From the NCBI RefSeq assembly GCF_004919685.1, contig NZ_SMYZ01000002.1:1-39894 (forward strand): a stretch of DNA of 39,894 nucleotides. The letters run 5' to 3'. Source of the stretch: Mesorhizobium norvegicum (lineage in GTDB: Bacteria > Pseudomonadota > Alphaproteobacteria > Rhizobiales > Rhizobiaceae). The position numbers and the translations under genes are program-made. The notes beneath the pieces are model-generated. The model was not told the DNA's origin. It did not search any database and saw only the letters and a list, made by a program, of their open reading frames with translations. This document shows, in pieces, positions 9,401 through 18,657 of the stretch; the first letter of the stretch is position 1; each line of letters begins with the position of its first letter.

Positions 9401-11304
9401 TCCTCGAACAGCGCACCGCCATCGGCAAGGTCGATCGGCTTGCCGTAGCTGTTCTCCAGCTCCATGTCGTGGATGAAAACCATGCCAGGCTGATCCCTAT
9501 TGATCATGCCGGACTGGTCGTCGCCGACCGCGAAAGTGCGTTCGCTGATGACGCGGAAGCCGATGTTTTCCAGCACCGGCACCCGACGCGACAGCGCCAC
9601 GGGACTGCCGTAGTGATAGATCTTCAGCGCCGCCTGGTGCGGCTTCTGCTCGGCATGGCGATAATAGTCGATGGCGATCGGATTGCTGGCGCTGATTTTG
9701 GCAATGCGCCCGGCATCGGCCAGCGCCACCGCTGCGCTGAACGAGTCGCGGTAGCTTTCCGGCAGCCGCGCGGCGATCGCCTTCAACGCCTGGTCGCCCC
9801 CACTGGCCTCCGCCGCATCGGAAAGGGCGTCCTCCCAGGTGCGTACGATGTCGCGGATCGCCGCCTCGATCGTCGCTTGCTCGACCTTCGGCGTCTTGCC
9901 GCCGGAGCGGCCGATGATGAAATGCACGCGCGCCAGCCCGCCTTCGGGGAAGGCCGGGTAGTAGGCCGACAGCCGGCCCTCGAATACGGTCTTCAGATAG
10001 CTGCCGATCTTCTCGCGCACGACGCTGTCGTAACGGTCGCGCGGCACGAAGACGAGGATCGAAACGAAGCGGTCGAACTGGTCGGCGCGCACCAGCGCTC
10101 GCACGCGTGGCCGCTCGACCAGGCCGAGAATGGCGGCGGCGTGCTTCCTCAGGATCGGCACCGGCACCTGGAACAGTTCGTCGCGCGGATAGCTTTCCAG
10201 CACGTTGATCAGCGCCTTGCCGGAGTGATCGTGCCGGTCGAAGCCGGACTTGGCGATGATGGTTTCGGCCTTGGACCTGAGATAGGGGATCTTCATCACC
10301 GAGCGGGTGTAGGCGGTCGAGGTGAACAGGCCGACGATACGCAATTCGCCCGCAAGCGTGCCCTTGGCGGTGTAGGTCTTGACGCCGATGTAATCGAGAT
10401 AGATGCGGCGATGCACGGAAGATTTGGCATTGGCCTTGGTGACGATCAGCGGCTCCGGCCCATGCAGGAAGGCGCGGATTTCCGGTGTCGTCGTCACCGC
10501 TTCGGTGCCGCGCCTCAGCACCAGCACGTCGGGATCGGACAGGATGCCGAGACCGGGCTTGTCGGCGCGCTCCAGCGTGCCGCTTTCCTCGCCGCCGGTG
10601 TATTTGAATTCGCGCATGCCGAGGAAGGTGAAATTGTCGTCGCGCAGCCACTCGAGGAAGGCGATCGCCTCGGCAACGCTCTTCTTGTCGAGCGGCACGG
10701 CCGAATAGCGGAACTCCGAGATCGCCTGATCGAGGCGGGCCAGCATCGGCTTCCAGTCGTGGACGGCGGCGTGAACCTGGCCGAGCATCTTGCGCAGCCG
10801 CTCGGTCAATCCGCTCGCCTGCTCGGCGGTCAGCCGCGGGATATGGACATGGATGACGCTCAGCCGGTCATGGCTGCCGTCGTCCTTGGCGAAATTGCCA
10901 TCGCCGAGGATTTCGTCCACACCGCCTTTGCCGTGGCGCACCACGATGACCGGATGGGTGACCAGGGTCGGCTCGCCTGATGTCTCGGTGATCTCGCCGA
11001 GGATGGAATCGAACAGGAACGGCATGTTGTCGTTGACGACGGTGATGACCGTCATCGGGCGGCCGTCTCGCACAACGCCGGAATCGGCATCGACGGCGAC
11101 GACGCATGCGCCTTTTTTATGAACGGCGACCGCCCGGCCGGCGAGATCGGCGGCGCGTTCGAGGTCGGCCGTTTCATAGGTGGCGATGTCTTCAGCCGGC
11201 GCGCGGGCGAGCAGATAGTCGGCAAGCCTGGCTGGCCTTTCCTCCGCTTTTGTCGCTGCCGTGGCTTTTTTCTTCGGCTTGCTCGCGGATTTCACGCTGG
11301 CCAT
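6490..11304 (-). CDS. NAD-specific glutamate dehydrogenase, large type
   Basis: A 1,604-residue NAD-dependent glutamate dehydrogenase of the large bacterial type (Bac_GDH family, about 1,600 residues). It converts glutamate to 2-oxoglutarate and ammonia in the cytoplasm and is usually catabolic. The N-terminal half carries ACT-like regulatory stretches (for example VVNDNMPFLFDSIL near residue 95). The catalytic block starts near 815 with GPVARGGLRWSDRAQDYRTE and includes the probable catalytic lysine in PVGAKGGFF near 845. The NAD-domain segment SDAIDNSGGVNCSDVEVN lies near 1155. The ATG at 11304 has GGGAGGG about 9 nt upstream; the open frame continuing to 11706 runs antisense to the AhpD-like gene and is not part of it. 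Large open frames on the plus strand inside this gene are codon-bias shadows. Confidence 0.96.
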   Translation of the reverse strand: MASVKSASKPKKKATAATKAEERPARLADYLLARAPAEDIATYETADLERAADLAGRAVAVHKKGACVVAVDADSGVVRDGRPMTVITVVNDNMPFLFDSILGEITETSGEPTLVTHPVIVVRHGKGGVDEILGDGNFAKDDGSHDRLSVIHVHIPRLTAEQASGLTERLRKMLGQVHAAVHDWKPMLARLDQAISEFRYSAVPLDKKSVAEAIAFLEWLRDDNFTFLGMREFKYTGGEESGTLERADKPGLGILSDPDVLVLRRGTEAVTTTPEIRAFLHGPEPLIVTKANAKSSVHRRIYLDYIGVKTYTAKGTLAGELRIVGLFTSTAYTRSVMKIPYLRSKAETIIAKSGFDRHDHSGKALINVLESYPRDELFQVPVPILRKHAAAILGLVERPRVRALVRADQFDRFVSILVFVPRDRYDSVVREKIGSYLKTVFEGRLSAYYPAFPEGGLARVHFIIGRSGGKTPKVEQATIEAAIRDIVRTWEDALSDAAEASGGDQALKAIAARLPESYRDSFSAAVALADAGRIAKISASNPIAIDYYRHAEQKPHQAALKIYHYGSPVALSRRVPVLENIGFRVISERTFAVGDDQSGMINRDQPGMVFIHDMELENSYGKPIDLADGGALFEDAFLSVWRGDVDNDGYNGLAQTAGLWSGEITILRAYGRYLQQVGIPQSQDFIAAVLNRYPDIARGLHALFIARLGPTAETEGVVAAKHLKAKIKDALEDVPNIDDDTIIRRYLNLIEASLRTNHFVADTKVKGQSLAIKLDSHAVEGLPAPRPWREIFVYGSEVEGLHLRFGPVARGGLRWSDRAQDYRTEVLGLVKAQQVKNAVIVPVGAKGGFFPKRLPAGGSRDAIFEAGTSAYKNFVSSLLSITDNIGVDGVIPPAGVVRRDPDDPYFVVAADKGTATFSDTANAISEKHGFWLDDAFASGGSAGYDHKKMGITAKGAWEAVKRHFREINRDIQTSPFTVVGVGDMSGDVFGNGMLLSPKTRLIAAFDHRDIFIDPDPDMAASMAERERMFALPRSSWQDYDKTKLSEGGIIVSRNQKSITLPAAAAAAIGLAKTTATPVEIMTAILKAPVDLLWFGGIGTYLRASTETNAEVGDRANDAIRITALDVRAKVIGEGANLGVTQRARIEFGMNGGRCNSDAIDNSGGVNCSDVEVNIKIALASAMRKGSLTRPARNKLLAEMTEEVGSLVLSNNYQQTLALSIARKRGLADIAHQSRFMTALEARGLLDRAVETLPSPAALAEREARGEPLTRAELGVLLAYAKIVLFSDIVASDVPDDAHFDRDLMGYFPDRMAKKYAAEIHGHRLRREIITRVVANDLVNRGGPSFVNRLQEATGRTAADVVRTFAVVRDGFALPALYREIDALDNQIDGQVQLDLYQMVSRLIYVTSGWYLKNDAGTAPLGQRITELQEARKALEPKLVSLLPAFSRERIEEKRHGLFKAGAPERLAEQLALSEVAELIPDIALTARTAGADIVAAAKAFFAVSDAFRIPRVEDAARSITPSDYYDQLALSRATDTIGAARRGIAVAALTGHAKAADPVAAWLEAGGERVARIRERLQALTEGGDITVSRLSVASGLMSDLTGM

Positions 11305-11439
11305 GACGCACTTCCCTCCCGTCAATGCTTTTACGACTATGGTAGCAGATGACCGCTGTTTGGCGACAAAGGTTTGACGGCTTGCAAAGAAATATCGGAA
11401 TTCGGCGACAAGACATCGCCCAACGAGGAGAAATGACCC
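11305..11439. promoter_or_regulatory. Divergent promoter region, GDH / AhpD-like
   Basis: This 135-bp gap separates two divergent genes, so both promoters must lie here or just inside the genes. It is AT-richer than its surroundings. I see no convincing sigma-70 hexamer pair or operator palindrome. Confidence 0.4.
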
Positions 11440-12003
11440 ATGACCGGCAAAATCACCGCGCTTGACCTTGGCCAGGCAGCGCTGAGCGAGGCGACAAAAA
11501 CCTATTTCGCCAAATGCGAGGAGAAGCTCGGCCTCGTTCCCAACGTGCTGCGCGCCTACGCCTTCGACGACAAGAAGCTGCGTGCTTTCACCGACATGTA
11601 CAACGATTTGATGCTCGGAGAATCCGGCCTGTCGAAGCTGGAGCGAGAGATGATCGCGGTCGCCGTCTCCTCGATCAACCATTGCTACTATTGCCTGACC
11701 GCGCATGGCGCGGCGGTGCGTCAGCTGTCCGGCGACCCGGCGCTCGGCGAAATGATGGTGATGAATTTCCGCGCCGCCGATCTTTCGCCCAGGCAGACCG
11801 CAATGCTCGAATTCGCCGTCAAGCTGACGGAAGAACCGGCAAAGATTGTCGAGGCTGACCGGGCGGCACTGCGCAAAGCCGGCTTCACCGACCGCGACAT
11901 CTGGGACATCGCCTCAACCGCGGCCTTCTTCAACATGTCGAACCGGGTGGCGGCGGCAATCGACATGCGGCCGAACGACGAATACCACGTCATGGCGCGG
12001 TGA
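11440..12003 (+). CDS. AhpD-like peroxidase-related protein
   Basis: A 187-residue carboxymuconolactone decarboxylase/AhpD-fold protein of the uncharacterised peroxidase-related type. AhpD-like proteins use a CxxC pair and nearby histidine to reduce peroxides or relay electrons. Here the motif is HCYYCLTAHG, with Cys82, Cys85 and His89 in the expected spacing, preceded by the helix LEREMIAVAVSSIN. The N-terminal KLGLVPNVLRAYAF segment is typical of this subgroup. GAGGAG at 11425-11430 lies 9 nt before the ATG. It is divergent from the glutamate dehydrogenase. No signal peptide is visible, so it should be cytoplasmic. The physiological substrate is unknown. Confidence 0.88.
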   Translation: MTGKITALDLGQAALSEATKTYFAKCEEKLGLVPNVLRAYAFDDKKLRAFTDMYNDLMLGESGLSKLEREMIAVAVSSINHCYYCLTAHGAAVRQLSGDPALGEMMVMNFRAADLSPRQTAMLEFAVKLTEEPAKIVEADRAALRKAGFTDRDIWDIASTAAFFNMSNRVAAAIDMRPNDEYHVMAR

Positions 12004-12009
12004 GGCGGC

Positions 12010-12024
12010 GGCTGGAACCCAGCC
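12010..12024 (+). terminator. Small hairpin after AhpD-like gene
   Basis: GGCTGG-AAC-CCAGCC forms a 6-bp stem with a 3-nt loop, 7 nt beyond the stop codon. The following bases are only mildly T-rich (CCTTATATT), so it is a weak terminator candidate. Confidence 0.3.
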
Positions 12025-12138
12025 AGGCCTTATATTAGCAATTTCGCATTCTCGTTGCTTGTTTGCCGGTTTGGTCCGATGATCGGCGGGCGGCATGACC
12101 ACATGCCGGTTCGATGCCGCTCATCAAGGCAGGAGAAC

Positions 12139-12465
12139 ATGGCACAGTTTCTCTACGTCTATCACGGCTCGGGCAAGATGCCGACGACCGAGGTGGAGCG
12201 TAAGGCGATGACGGACGCCTGGACAGGCTGGTTCGGAAAGCTTGGTTCGGCTGTGGTCGACCGCGGCAATCCGGTTGGCATGTCGAAGACCGTCTTGCCC
12301 GGTGGCAAGATCGAGAACAATGGCGGCAGCAACCCGACCGGCGGCTATTCGATCGTCGAGGCTAAGGACATCGATGACGCTGCCAGCAAGGCCAAGGACT
12401 GTCCGATCCTGGCGGAGCCGAACTGCAACGTCGAGATCGCGCCGATCATCAATATGATGGGTTGA
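12139..12465 (+). CDS. YciI/DGPF-like small protein
   Basis: A 108-residue soluble protein that resembles the YCII-related (dimeric alpha+beta barrel) family: an opening strand QFLYVYHG, a central helix with DAWTGWFGKLGSAVVDRGNP, and a closing acidic segment ILAEPNCNVEIAPI. The function of such proteins is mostly unknown; some act as small ligand-binding or catalytic barrels. I chose the ATG at 12139 because AGGAG at 12131-12135 precedes it; the open frame starts earlier at 12055 but that part has no family resemblance. The convergent LysE-type gene ends only 9 nt after its stop. Confidence 0.72.
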   Translation: MAQFLYVYHGSGKMPTTEVERKAMTDAWTGWFGKLGSAVVDRGNPVGMSKTVLPGGKIENNGGSNPTGGYSIVEAKDIDDAASKAKDCPILAEPNCNVEIAPIINMMG

Positions 12466-12474
12466 CGCAGCGGC

Positions 12475-13089
12475 TCAGGACCGCGCCGCGATGGCCGCCG
12501 CCGCACCGGCCATCGTCGTCGCACTGACGCGGTTGGCGATCTTCATGGCGCGCTTGCTCTTCAGGAGCTTGCGCGCCTGCGATGCGGCCAGCACCCAGGC
12601 GAGGTCGATGGCGATCAGCACCACGGCCATGGTCGCCGTCAGCTCGACCCAGCCGATGACGCTGACCGAAGCGAGGTCGATGATGGTCGGCAGCAGCGCC
12701 AGGTAGAACATCATGATCTTGGGATTGCCGAGCGTCACCGCCATGCCGGCGAAGAACAGCTTTGCCGGAGAATCCTCGCGCGGCATCTCGCCTTCTTTTG
12801 CCTCGACAGGCGCTGTCCACATCTTCCAGGCGAGGTAGGCGAGATAGGCGACGCCGACCCACTTCACCACGACGAAGGCGAAATGGAAGGTCTGCGCCAC
12901 AACGGCCAGCCCGAATACCGCCAGCGACAGCCAGATGCCCTCGCCGATCCACATGGCCAGCAGGAACGGGAACACGTCGCGAAAGCCCTTCGAGATGACG
13001 CGCGCGACGAGCGCCGCGATCGACGGACCGGGCGAGCCGGCGGCAACGAACAAGGCGGCGGCGAAGATGAGCAGCGAGGTGAGGTGCAT
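12475..13089 (-). CDS. LysE/RhtB family translocator
   Basis: A 204-residue inner-membrane protein of the LysE/RhtB exporter superfamily, which exports amino acids or related small metabolites. Six hydrophobic segments can be traced. The family signature GSPGPSIAALVARVISKGFRD appears near residues 18-38 (broken here by helix 1), and GNPKIMMFYLALLP begins the second half near 122. The start ATG at 13089 begins right at the first membrane helix (MHLTSLLIFAAALF); the frame extends upstream to 13200 through non-hydrophobic sequence that I do not count. It converges on the YciI-like gene. The substrate cannot be told from the sequence. Confidence 0.9.
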   Translation of the reverse strand: MHLTSLLIFAAALFVAAGSPGPSIAALVARVISKGFRDVFPFLLAMWIGEGIWLSLAVFGLAVVAQTFHFAFVVVKWVGVAYLAYLAWKMWTAPVEAKEGEMPREDSPAKLFFAGMAVTLGNPKIMMFYLALLPTIIDLASVSVIGWVELTATMAVVLIAIDLAWVLAASQARKLLKSKRAMKIANRVSATTMAGAAAAIAARS

Positions 13090-13190
13090 GGCCGTACTCG
13101 TTATTTGTGGAAACCGGATGCTATCTGATCGAATCAGATTTGGCACCCTGCGGCCGACGCAACCATTGCCAGCTGGAGCAGCGTCGGTGC

Positions 13191-13355
13191 TGCCCCTCAC
13201 CTGCCTGCCGGCATCCTCTCCCCGTAAACGGGGCGAGGGACGCTCTCGTCACCGATTTCGCCAATCACCAACGTTGCAGAAAGGAGCGCCGAGGTCGCGG
13301 CCAGCCCTCTTCTCCCCGTTCACGGGGAGAAGGTGCCGGCAGGCGGATGAGGGGC
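13191..13355. repeat. Inverted pair of two-hairpin repeats (type B)
   Basis: Two units in opposite orientation, 13191-13239 (minus) and 13308-13355 (plus). Each has a first hairpin (CTTCTCCCC-GTTCA-CGGGGAGAAG in the plus unit), then a short GCC-GGCA-GGC hairpin, then a GATGAGGGGC or GTGAGGGGC tail. The plan matches the type A elements elsewhere in the window. They lie in the 605-bp gap 13090-13694. In the rest of that gap I see no gene: open frames there have no recognisable product, ribosome site or consistent codon use. Confidence 0.75.
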
Positions 13356-13694
13356 GGCGCCGACCTCGACAATTGCTGCCTTGCCGTTCCCATCAGCCCT
13401 GGCTAGAAAGGCCGCCGCGAAACAATTTTGAGCTTCACTTTGCCTACGTAACCGCCGGTCTCGTCAACTCCCCCGACACACTGCATGACGCCGCATTCGC
13501 GGTGTCTGTTTTCATTTTCATGTGTTCTTCTGGGCGGCGGTTCGAGACCGGTTTGGCACTGCTGAACCGCGTCGCGCGGCTTTTGCCCGTGACACCTGAT
13601 TTCCAAAAACCGCAGCCTACCGCCACGCCGTGCCCGCATGGGCATCTCGACATCGCCGACCTGATGAACTTCCCGACGGGAAGGGCTTATCGGC

Positions 13695-14321
13695 ATGTCT
13701 GGACTGCTGCGTATCCACTGGGCAATCGCGCCCAAGACCGCACCTCGACCGCTCATCAACTGCAACCGCTGCGGCACTGTGAAAGCCTATTGCAGCAGCG
13801 GAAAGTTCCGCGTCAACGCCAACGGCAAACGCATTGACGTCTGGCTGATCTATCGCTGCATCGACTGCGACAATTCCTGGAATTTCGGCATTTTCGAGCG
13901 CTGCAACCGTCGCGACATCGAGCCTGCCTTGCTACAGGCGCTCGAAAGCAACGATCCGGCACTCGCCCGCCGCCATGCCTTCGATGTGGTCGCGCTGCGG
14001 AACCGGATCGGGCGCATCGAGGAATTTCCCGATGTCGCCGTTCGCAAGCGCAGGCTCGGCGACACCAGGGAAGCCGCGACCGTGCTGGAACTCCAGCTTG
14101 GGCTCGATATGCCGACGTCGCTGCGGCTCGATCGGCTGCTCGCCGGCGAACTCGGCATCTCGCGATCACGGCTTCAGGCGCTGGAAGAGAAGGAATTGCT
14201 GATCCTTGGCCGGGACGGGGCGAAGGCCCTGCGCAAGCCGGCCCGCGAGGGAATGACGATCCGCATCGATCTCGTCGGCGAACCCGACCGCGAAGCCATC
14301 ATTTCAGCTGCCGGCGGATGA
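13695..14321 (+). CDS. DUF1062 domain protein
   Basis: A 208-residue protein matching the DUF1062 family of uncharacterised bacterial proteins. Two cysteine pairs, Cys23-x2-Cys26 (NCNRCG) and Cys55-x2-Cys58 (RCIDCDN), look like a zinc-ribbon-type metal site in the N-terminal third, followed by SWNFGIFERC. The middle is helical, with paired regions around ALARRHAFD and a C-terminal segment LGISRSRLQALEEKELL that resembles a helix-turn-helix-like pairing. A purine-rich GGGAAGGG lies upstream of the ATG. A role in nucleic acid binding is possible from the zinc ribbon but is inference. It converges on typA, with a shared hairpin between the two. Confidence 0.82.
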   Translation: MSGLLRIHWAIAPKTAPRPLINCNRCGTVKAYCSSGKFRVNANGKRIDVWLIYRCIDCDNSWNFGIFERCNRRDIEPALLQALESNDPALARRHAFDVVALRNRIGRIEEFPDVAVRKRRLGDTREAATVLELQLGLDMPTSLRLDRLLAGELGISRSRLQALEEKELLILGRDGAKALRKPAREGMTIRIDLVGEPDREAIISAAGG

Positions 14322-14327
14322 ACGAAA

Positions 14328-14357
14328 AGGGGCGGAGCATTGGTTTGCTCCGCCCCT
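14328..14357 (-). terminator. Intrinsic terminator of typA
   Basis: A perfect 12-bp stem, AGGGGCGGAGCA/TGCTCCGCCCCT, with a 6-nt loop lies between the convergent DUF1062 and typA genes. On the minus strand it is followed by TTTTCGTT, which fits a rho-independent terminator for typA. On the plus strand only scattered Ts follow. Confidence 0.8.
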
Positions 14358-14381
14358 CTGGGTTGTTGGAAAATAGCGAGC

Positions 14382-16211
<1,830 letters not shown>

Positions 16212-16375
16212 GTTCTGGTCTCGGAAGCGTTGCAGGCAGCAGGCCAAAAGGCGCTGCCTCTTTCGGTTGCGCGGCTCATACAGGGTTTTTCGCAGTTGCG
16301 AAAGAGGAGGCGCGACACCAAATACTCATCAAATCTTAAGCATCTGCGTGTGAGATGATTTTGTTAACCAAGGCG

Positions 16376-16400
16376 GGAACCTTTCGGGGCCCGGGCAGTT
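16376..16400 (+). promoter_or_regulatory. EcfG-like promoter candidate
   Basis: GGAAC at 16376-16380 is followed after 17 nt by GTT at 16398-16400. This matches the GGAAC-N16/17-(c)GTT pattern of general-stress (EcfG/RpoE2) promoters in alphaproteobacteria. The expected start of transcription would fall at or just before the ATG at 16409. The base before GTT is A, not the preferred C. Confidence 0.35.
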
Positions 16401-16408
16401 CGAACGTC

Positions 16409-16690
16409 ATGACCGATAAACTCAACCGATTCTGGCCGCTCATCGCGTCCGCAGCCTTCGCTGTCCTGCTGGCGGCCAACGCCGCGCAGTCGGCCGCCAC
16501 GCTGCGCGAGGCGCGCCCCGTTGCGCAGTCCGACACGCAGACAGCCGAACAGGCCTTTGCCGACGCACCTGATGGTGTGGACCCGATGGTGACCGGCCCG
16601 GTCAGCGCCGCCTTCAAGCAGCGGCAGGTCAGCGCCAACTGCGACAGCGCCGTGTGGCCGAATATTCCGATGGTCTGCTACCCGGATTAA
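16409..16690 (+). CDS. Small secreted protein with conserved-looking Cys pair
   Basis: A 93-residue protein with a likely Sec signal peptide: a basic start (MTDKLNRFW), then a hydrophobic stretch ending in AANAAQSA near residue 29. The mature part is about 65 residues and ends in CDSAVWPNIPMVCYPD. A cysteine, a WP pair and a second cysteine near the C-terminus are features I recall from small secreted proteins of unknown function in Rhizobiales. The start could instead be the ATG at 16355, which would add 18 residues before the signal peptide; I prefer 16409 because the signal peptide then begins normally. No strong ribosome site precedes it. It is divergent from typA. Confidence 0.65.
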   Translation: MTDKLNRFWPLIASAAFAVLLAANAAQSAATLREARPVAQSDTQTAEQAFADAPDGVDPMVTGPVSAAFKQRQVSANCDSAVWPNIPMVCYPD

Positions 16691-16699
16691 GTCGGCGCT

Positions 16700-16771
16700 T
16701 CACCCCCGCCCCGTCTCGCCAGCTTCGCTTTGCGAAGCCGCCGCGCCGACCCTCCCCACAAGGGGGAGGGT
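16700..16771 (-). repeat. Two-hairpin repeat unit
   Basis: Read on the minus strand, an ACCCTCCCC/GGGGAGGGT stem (16749-16771) is followed by a second hairpin GCTTCGC-AAA-GCGAAGC and a G-rich tail. The plan matches the other intergenic elements. It lies between the convergent small secreted protein and phoD genes, 12 nt from the phoD stop. Confidence 0.6.
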
Positions 16772-16782
16772 GAAAAGTGCGC

Positions 16783-18357
16783 TTACGCCGACCGCACCGG
16801 GTCGAGCGTCACCTTGTAGAGCTCGTTGTCGTCGCGATCCATCAGCCGCACGGTCATCTGCTCGCTGGCGCCGTTGATGTCGACCAGCCCGAAGAATTGC
16901 AGGCCGGCCGATGGCGGCAGGTTCTGGCCTTGCTCGGCACTCGGCGCCTTGATGAACTTCAGCTCCGGGCCGAACGTCATGTCGAAATCGTTCGGGCCGA
17001 ACGTGCCGGCATGGATCGGGCCTGAGACGAATTCCCAGAACGGGTTGAATTCCTGGAACTGCGCCTTGTCCGGATTGTAGTAGTGCGCGGCCGTGTAATG
17101 CACGTCGGCGGTCAGCCACACCGTGTTGCTGATGCCGGCATTCTTGATGAAGCGCAGCAGGTCGGCGATCTCGAGCTCGCGCCCTTTTGGCAGGCCATTA
17201 TCGCCATTGCTGACCGCTTCGGCGCCGACCTTCTTGGTGCCATCGTCCCAGACGACGAGGCCGAGCGGCATGTCGGCGGCGATGATTTTCCAGGTCGCCT
17301 TCGAATTCGCCAGTTCGCGCTTCAGCCATTTCGTCTGCTGTTCGCCCAGCATGCGCGATTGCGGCGTCATCTCATCCTGCATGTCCGGACCATTGGGCCC
17401 GCGATAGGAGCGCATGTCGAGGAAGAACACGTCGAGCAGCGGCCCATAGGCAATTCTGCGATAGACGCGGCCGGGCTCGGACGGCTCGTAGCGGATCGTC
17501 GTCATTTCATGAAAGGCGCGCGCCGCACGGGCCGCCAGCACGTGGATGGATTTCTCCGTGTAGCGATTGTCGGCGCTGAGATCCTTCGAATCCGACCAGT
17601 TGTTGAGCACTTCGTGGTCGTCCCACTGGTAGAAGGTCGGGCAGATGGCGCTGAGGCCGAGCACATTCCTATCCATCATGTTGTATTTCCACTGGTCCCG
17701 GTACTCGTCCAGCGTCTCGGCGACCTTGCGCTTGCCGTCGATCAGCACGACGTTCTTCCACTTGCCGCCGCCGGGCAGGTCGACCTCGTCCTTCATGGCG
17801 CCGTCGGCATAGATGGTGTCGCCCGAATGCAGGAAGAAGTCGGGCGTATGCCTGCCGATCGTGGCGTAGGTCTTCATGCCGGTCTCGTCGATGCCCCAGC
17901 CTTGGCCGGCAGTGTCGCCCGACCAGGCAAAGCGGATGTCGCGCTTCGAAGCCGGCGCCGTCCTGAAGCGGCCAATGATCGGCTCGGAAACGGCGTTGAT
18001 GTCGGCGAGATCGGCTGATGTCATGCGGTAGAAGATGTCCTGATCGGAAGCGAGGTCGGTGAGCAGCCGCTTGACCGTGTAGTCGCTGGCCGGCGAGGTA
18101 TCGAGCGGTGCCAGGCGTGTCGCATTGGCGAAATTCTCCGTCGACGACACCTCGAACATAACGCGCGACGGGCGGTCGGTGCGCGTCCACACCATGCCGC
18201 TGGTTGCGTCGACATCGCCCGACTGGACGCCATGGGTGAAGGCCGGCCGCTGACCGGCGCGCGAATAATAGGGCAGCGCCAGGCTCGAAACGCCGGCCAG
18301 GCCAACGGCGCTGGCGGAGGTGACGAAAGCGCGGCGGGTCATCGTGAGCTTGTTCAT
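16783..18357 (-). CDS. phoD: PhoD-type alkaline phosphatase, Tat-exported
   Basis: A 524-residue metallophosphatase of the PhoD family, which hydrolyses phosphate mono- and diesters in the periplasm or outside the cell. The N-terminus has a twin-arginine signal (TRRAFVTSASAVGLAG), as expected for PhoD, which is exported folded. The PhoD N-terminal beta domain includes FTHGVQSGDVDATSGMVWTR. Metal-site motifs are SGDTIYAD near residue 178, WDDHEVLNNW near 247 and ADVHYTAAHYY near 419. The ATG at 18357 has AGGAG 7 nt upstream; the frame to 18405 is not needed. I see no clear Pho box in the short upstream gap, so phosphate regulation cannot be claimed. The upstream gap holds a repeat pair. Confidence 0.93.
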   Translation of the reverse strand: MNKLTMTRRAFVTSASAVGLAGVSSLALPYYSRAGQRPAFTHGVQSGDVDATSGMVWTRTDRPSRVMFEVSSTENFANATRLAPLDTSPASDYTVKRLLTDLASDQDIFYRMTSADLADINAVSEPIIGRFRTAPASKRDIRFAWSGDTAGQGWGIDETGMKTYATIGRHTPDFFLHSGDTIYADGAMKDEVDLPGGGKWKNVVLIDGKRKVAETLDEYRDQWKYNMMDRNVLGLSAICPTFYQWDDHEVLNNWSDSKDLSADNRYTEKSIHVLAARAARAFHEMTTIRYEPSEPGRVYRRIAYGPLLDVFFLDMRSYRGPNGPDMQDEMTPQSRMLGEQQTKWLKRELANSKATWKIIAADMPLGLVVWDDGTKKVGAEAVSNGDNGLPKGRELEIADLLRFIKNAGISNTVWLTADVHYTAAHYYNPDKAQFQEFNPFWEFVSGPIHAGTFGPNDFDMTFGPELKFIKAPSAEQGQNLPPSAGLQFFGLVDINGASEQMTVRLMDRDDNELYKVTLDPVRSA

Positions 18358-18462
18358 GGCTGTCTCCTGGATGGCTTGAACGGTGCCGCCAAGGTCCAGC
18401 GTCAATGTTTCAGGGACATCTCGGGATGATGAAGTTTTGATAACAGTGGGCAGCTCGACGAA

Positions 18463-18641
18463 CTGCCAATCTCCCCCCGTGTGGGGGAGATGGCCGGCAG
18501 GCCAGAGGGGCGCGCTGTCCCGCCGACATACAAGGTCAAAAAGCCGCAGCCTTCGGGTAGACCGTAGGTTAGAGGCTGGCGATCCTTCGCGCCCCCCTCT
18601 GCCCTGCCGGGCATCTCCCCCACGAGGGGGGAGATTGGCAG
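18463..18641. repeat. Inverted pair of two-hairpin repeats (type A)
   Basis: Units at 18463-18514 (plus) and 18589-18641 (minus) lie in the 300-bp gap between phoD and the next MFS gene. Each has ATCTCCCCC/GGGGGAGAT as stem 1. Stem 2 is GCC-GGCA-GGC in the left unit and CCC-GGCA-GGG in the right unit, a compensated change. Each ends in an AGAGGGG tail. No gene is visible in the gap. Confidence 0.85.
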
Positions 18642-18657
18642 CTTGGCCGATCGCGCC

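Noticed and set aside
6241..10980. Two long open frames on the plus strand (763 and 693 residues) opposite the glutamate dehydrogenase
   Set aside because: They lie antisense to a well-supported gene, have low-complexity Arg/Gly/His-rich composition and no family motifs, as expected for shadow frames in GC-rich DNA.
13540..13570. GGTTCGAGACC resembling a tRNA T-arm
   Set aside because: No matching acceptor stem, D-arm or anticodon arm can be drawn around it.
18463..18641. Repeat units as a CRISPR array
   Set aside because: Units occur as inverted pairs dispersed between genes, not as evenly spaced direct repeats, and no cas gene is present.
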